From Treponema phagedenis (GTDB taxonomy: Bacteria; Spirochaetota; Spirochaetia; Treponematales; Treponemataceae), in the NCBI RefSeq assembly GCF_008153345.1, contig NZ_CP042818.1:2438501-2502500 (forward strand): a stretch of DNA of 64,000 nucleotides. Direction: 5' to 3'. Position 1 is the stretch's first letter, and every line of letters starts with the position of its first letter. A program made the position numbers and the translations under genes. The notes beneath the pieces are model-generated. The model did no database searches, had not been told where the DNA came from, and saw only the letters and a program-made list of their open reading frames with translations. This document shows, piece by piece, positions 62,036-64,000 of this stretch.

Positions 62036-62120
62036 ACATACATTTAGGGGATAAAAATACTGAACTGATATTGACATTTCCATGAAAGGAGCTTGTCGAT
62101 TGTACAAAGAGCAAAAAAAA

Positions 62121-62233
62121 GCCCGGCTACTACCTACTTTCCCACCTGATCAGCAGTATCATCGGCGTAAGAGAGCTTGACTTCCGTGTTCGGGATGGGA
62201 ACGGGTATTACCTCTCCACTATGGTAACCGGGC
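62121..62233 (-). rRNA. rrf: 5S ribosomal RNA
   Basis: On the minus strand the sequence runs from TGCCCGGTTACCATAGTGG through GGAGAGGTAATACCCGTTCCCATCCCGAACACGGAAG to GTGGGAAAGTAGGTAGTAGCCGGGC. Helix I (GCCCGG/CCGGGC) closes it, and the CCCGAACACGGAAG loop is typical of 5S. A T-rich tail follows at 62113-62120. Confidence 0.95.
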
Positions 62234-62460
62234 AATTAATAACAAAATTAATGCGTTTGTGTGTTCTTTTTATCATAAGGAAGTGCTTTGACACACCCCC
62301 TTTTTAGGGTTTTTACACAGTTCCATTTTCACGCAACACACCACGTGATTGGAACCGTTTACCTCATTTCAAGGAGTCGATACCTACCGTACCGTACTTT
62401 CCTTAAAAAAAGGAATAAGGAGAAGAAAACAAAGAAATATATTAAAAAAGAGTCGATAAT
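62234..62460 (-). other. 23S-5S spacer
   Basis: About 227 bases, longer than many 23S-5S spacers. I see no tRNA in it; the only structure is AT-rich, with a CTTTCCTTAAAAAAAGG stretch. Confidence 0.5.

Positions 62461-64000
<1,540 letters not shown>

Larger units (their letters stand above)
60786..62064 (+). mobile_element. IS3-family insertion sequence
   Basis: Two overlapping genes are bracketed by imperfect inverted repeats. The left is TACAGTCAAAAAAGCCCCTAAGG (from about 60788); the right, inverted, is TCAGTATTTTTATCCCCTAAATG (to about 62063). I could not identify a clear target duplication, so the ends are approximate. Confidence 0.85.

Noticed and set aside
62234..62460. tRNA gene in the 23S-5S spacer
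   Set aside because: No acceptor/anticodon/T-arm arrangement can be folded; GGTTCGAATCC-like T-loop absent.

Overview
This window looks like a chromosomal segment of a host-associated Treponema. I cannot fix the species; it fits the T. phagedenis / T. medium / T. vincentii type better than T. pallidum. The reasons are an archaeal-type PheS, a large TPR protein resembling the spirochaetal flagellar collar protein FlcA, BspA/TpLRR-type repeats in a lipoprotein, several short-lipobox lipoproteins, a P13-like membrane protein and an AT-leaning composition. Assignments rest on motifs and gene order read by eye; no database search was run.

Layout. 1-996: C-terminal part of a BCCT transporter. 1.1-1.8 kb: repeat block with three tandem 110-bp units. 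1.9-7.6 kb: sugar operon (two CUT1 permeases, binding lipoprotein, GH130 phosphorylase, LacI regulator), suggesting uptake and phosphorolysis of beta-mannosides. 7.6-9.7 kb: polyprenyl synthase, DUF4491 protein, apt. 10.0-12.5 kb: DAACS symporter plus CyuA-type cysteine desulfidase. 12.9-26.2 kb: LRR lipoprotein, HAD phosphatase, helicase-associated protein, NSS symporter, UvrD/PcrA helicase, lipoprotein, MFS transporter. 26.5-32.7 kb, minus strand: rpsP-khpA-rimM-trmD-rplS followed by a FliK-like gene, an FlhB-tail gene (FlhX), HD-GYP, yraN and two small genes. 33.4-39.2 kb: alpha-L-fucosidase, an exported glycogen-binding-fold protein and the FlcA-like protein. 39.5-43.1 kb: IS630 with an adjoining MITE, hairpin array, guaB. 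43.9-48.0 kb: TetR and a two-gene ABC exporter. 48.6-51.5 kb: frameshifted MgtA-type ATPase. 51.9-60.6 kb: two flavoproteins, rpsL-rpsG, lipoprotein, P13-like protein, pheS. 60.8-62.1 kb: IS3 element. 62.1-64.0 kb: 5S and 3' part of 23S rRNA on the minus strand; the 16S should lie beyond the right edge.

The most unusual content is between genes. I see four kinds of dispersed element. (1) A 'frame element' of about 150-170 bp: constant blocks separated by hairpins whose stem sequences differ between copies but stay complementary, one with a constant 10-nt loop. (2) Modular hairpin arrays with conserved borders and swapped, still-complementary stems. (3) About 190-bp MITEs whose ends match the IS630 element at 39.5-40.8 kb and whose target is TA. 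(4) A short GC-rich hairpin family. They are nested in and fused to one another. Compensatory stem changes within one 64-kb window imply that the folded form, as RNA or single-stranded DNA, is maintained or regenerated. I consider this the best candidate for an undescribed system here.

Other points: the MgtA gene is split by an apparent one-base deletion and has a possible Tyr-rich leader peptide; pheS has no adjacent pheT; the 23S rRNA reads A at the positions equivalent to E. coli 2058 and 2059.
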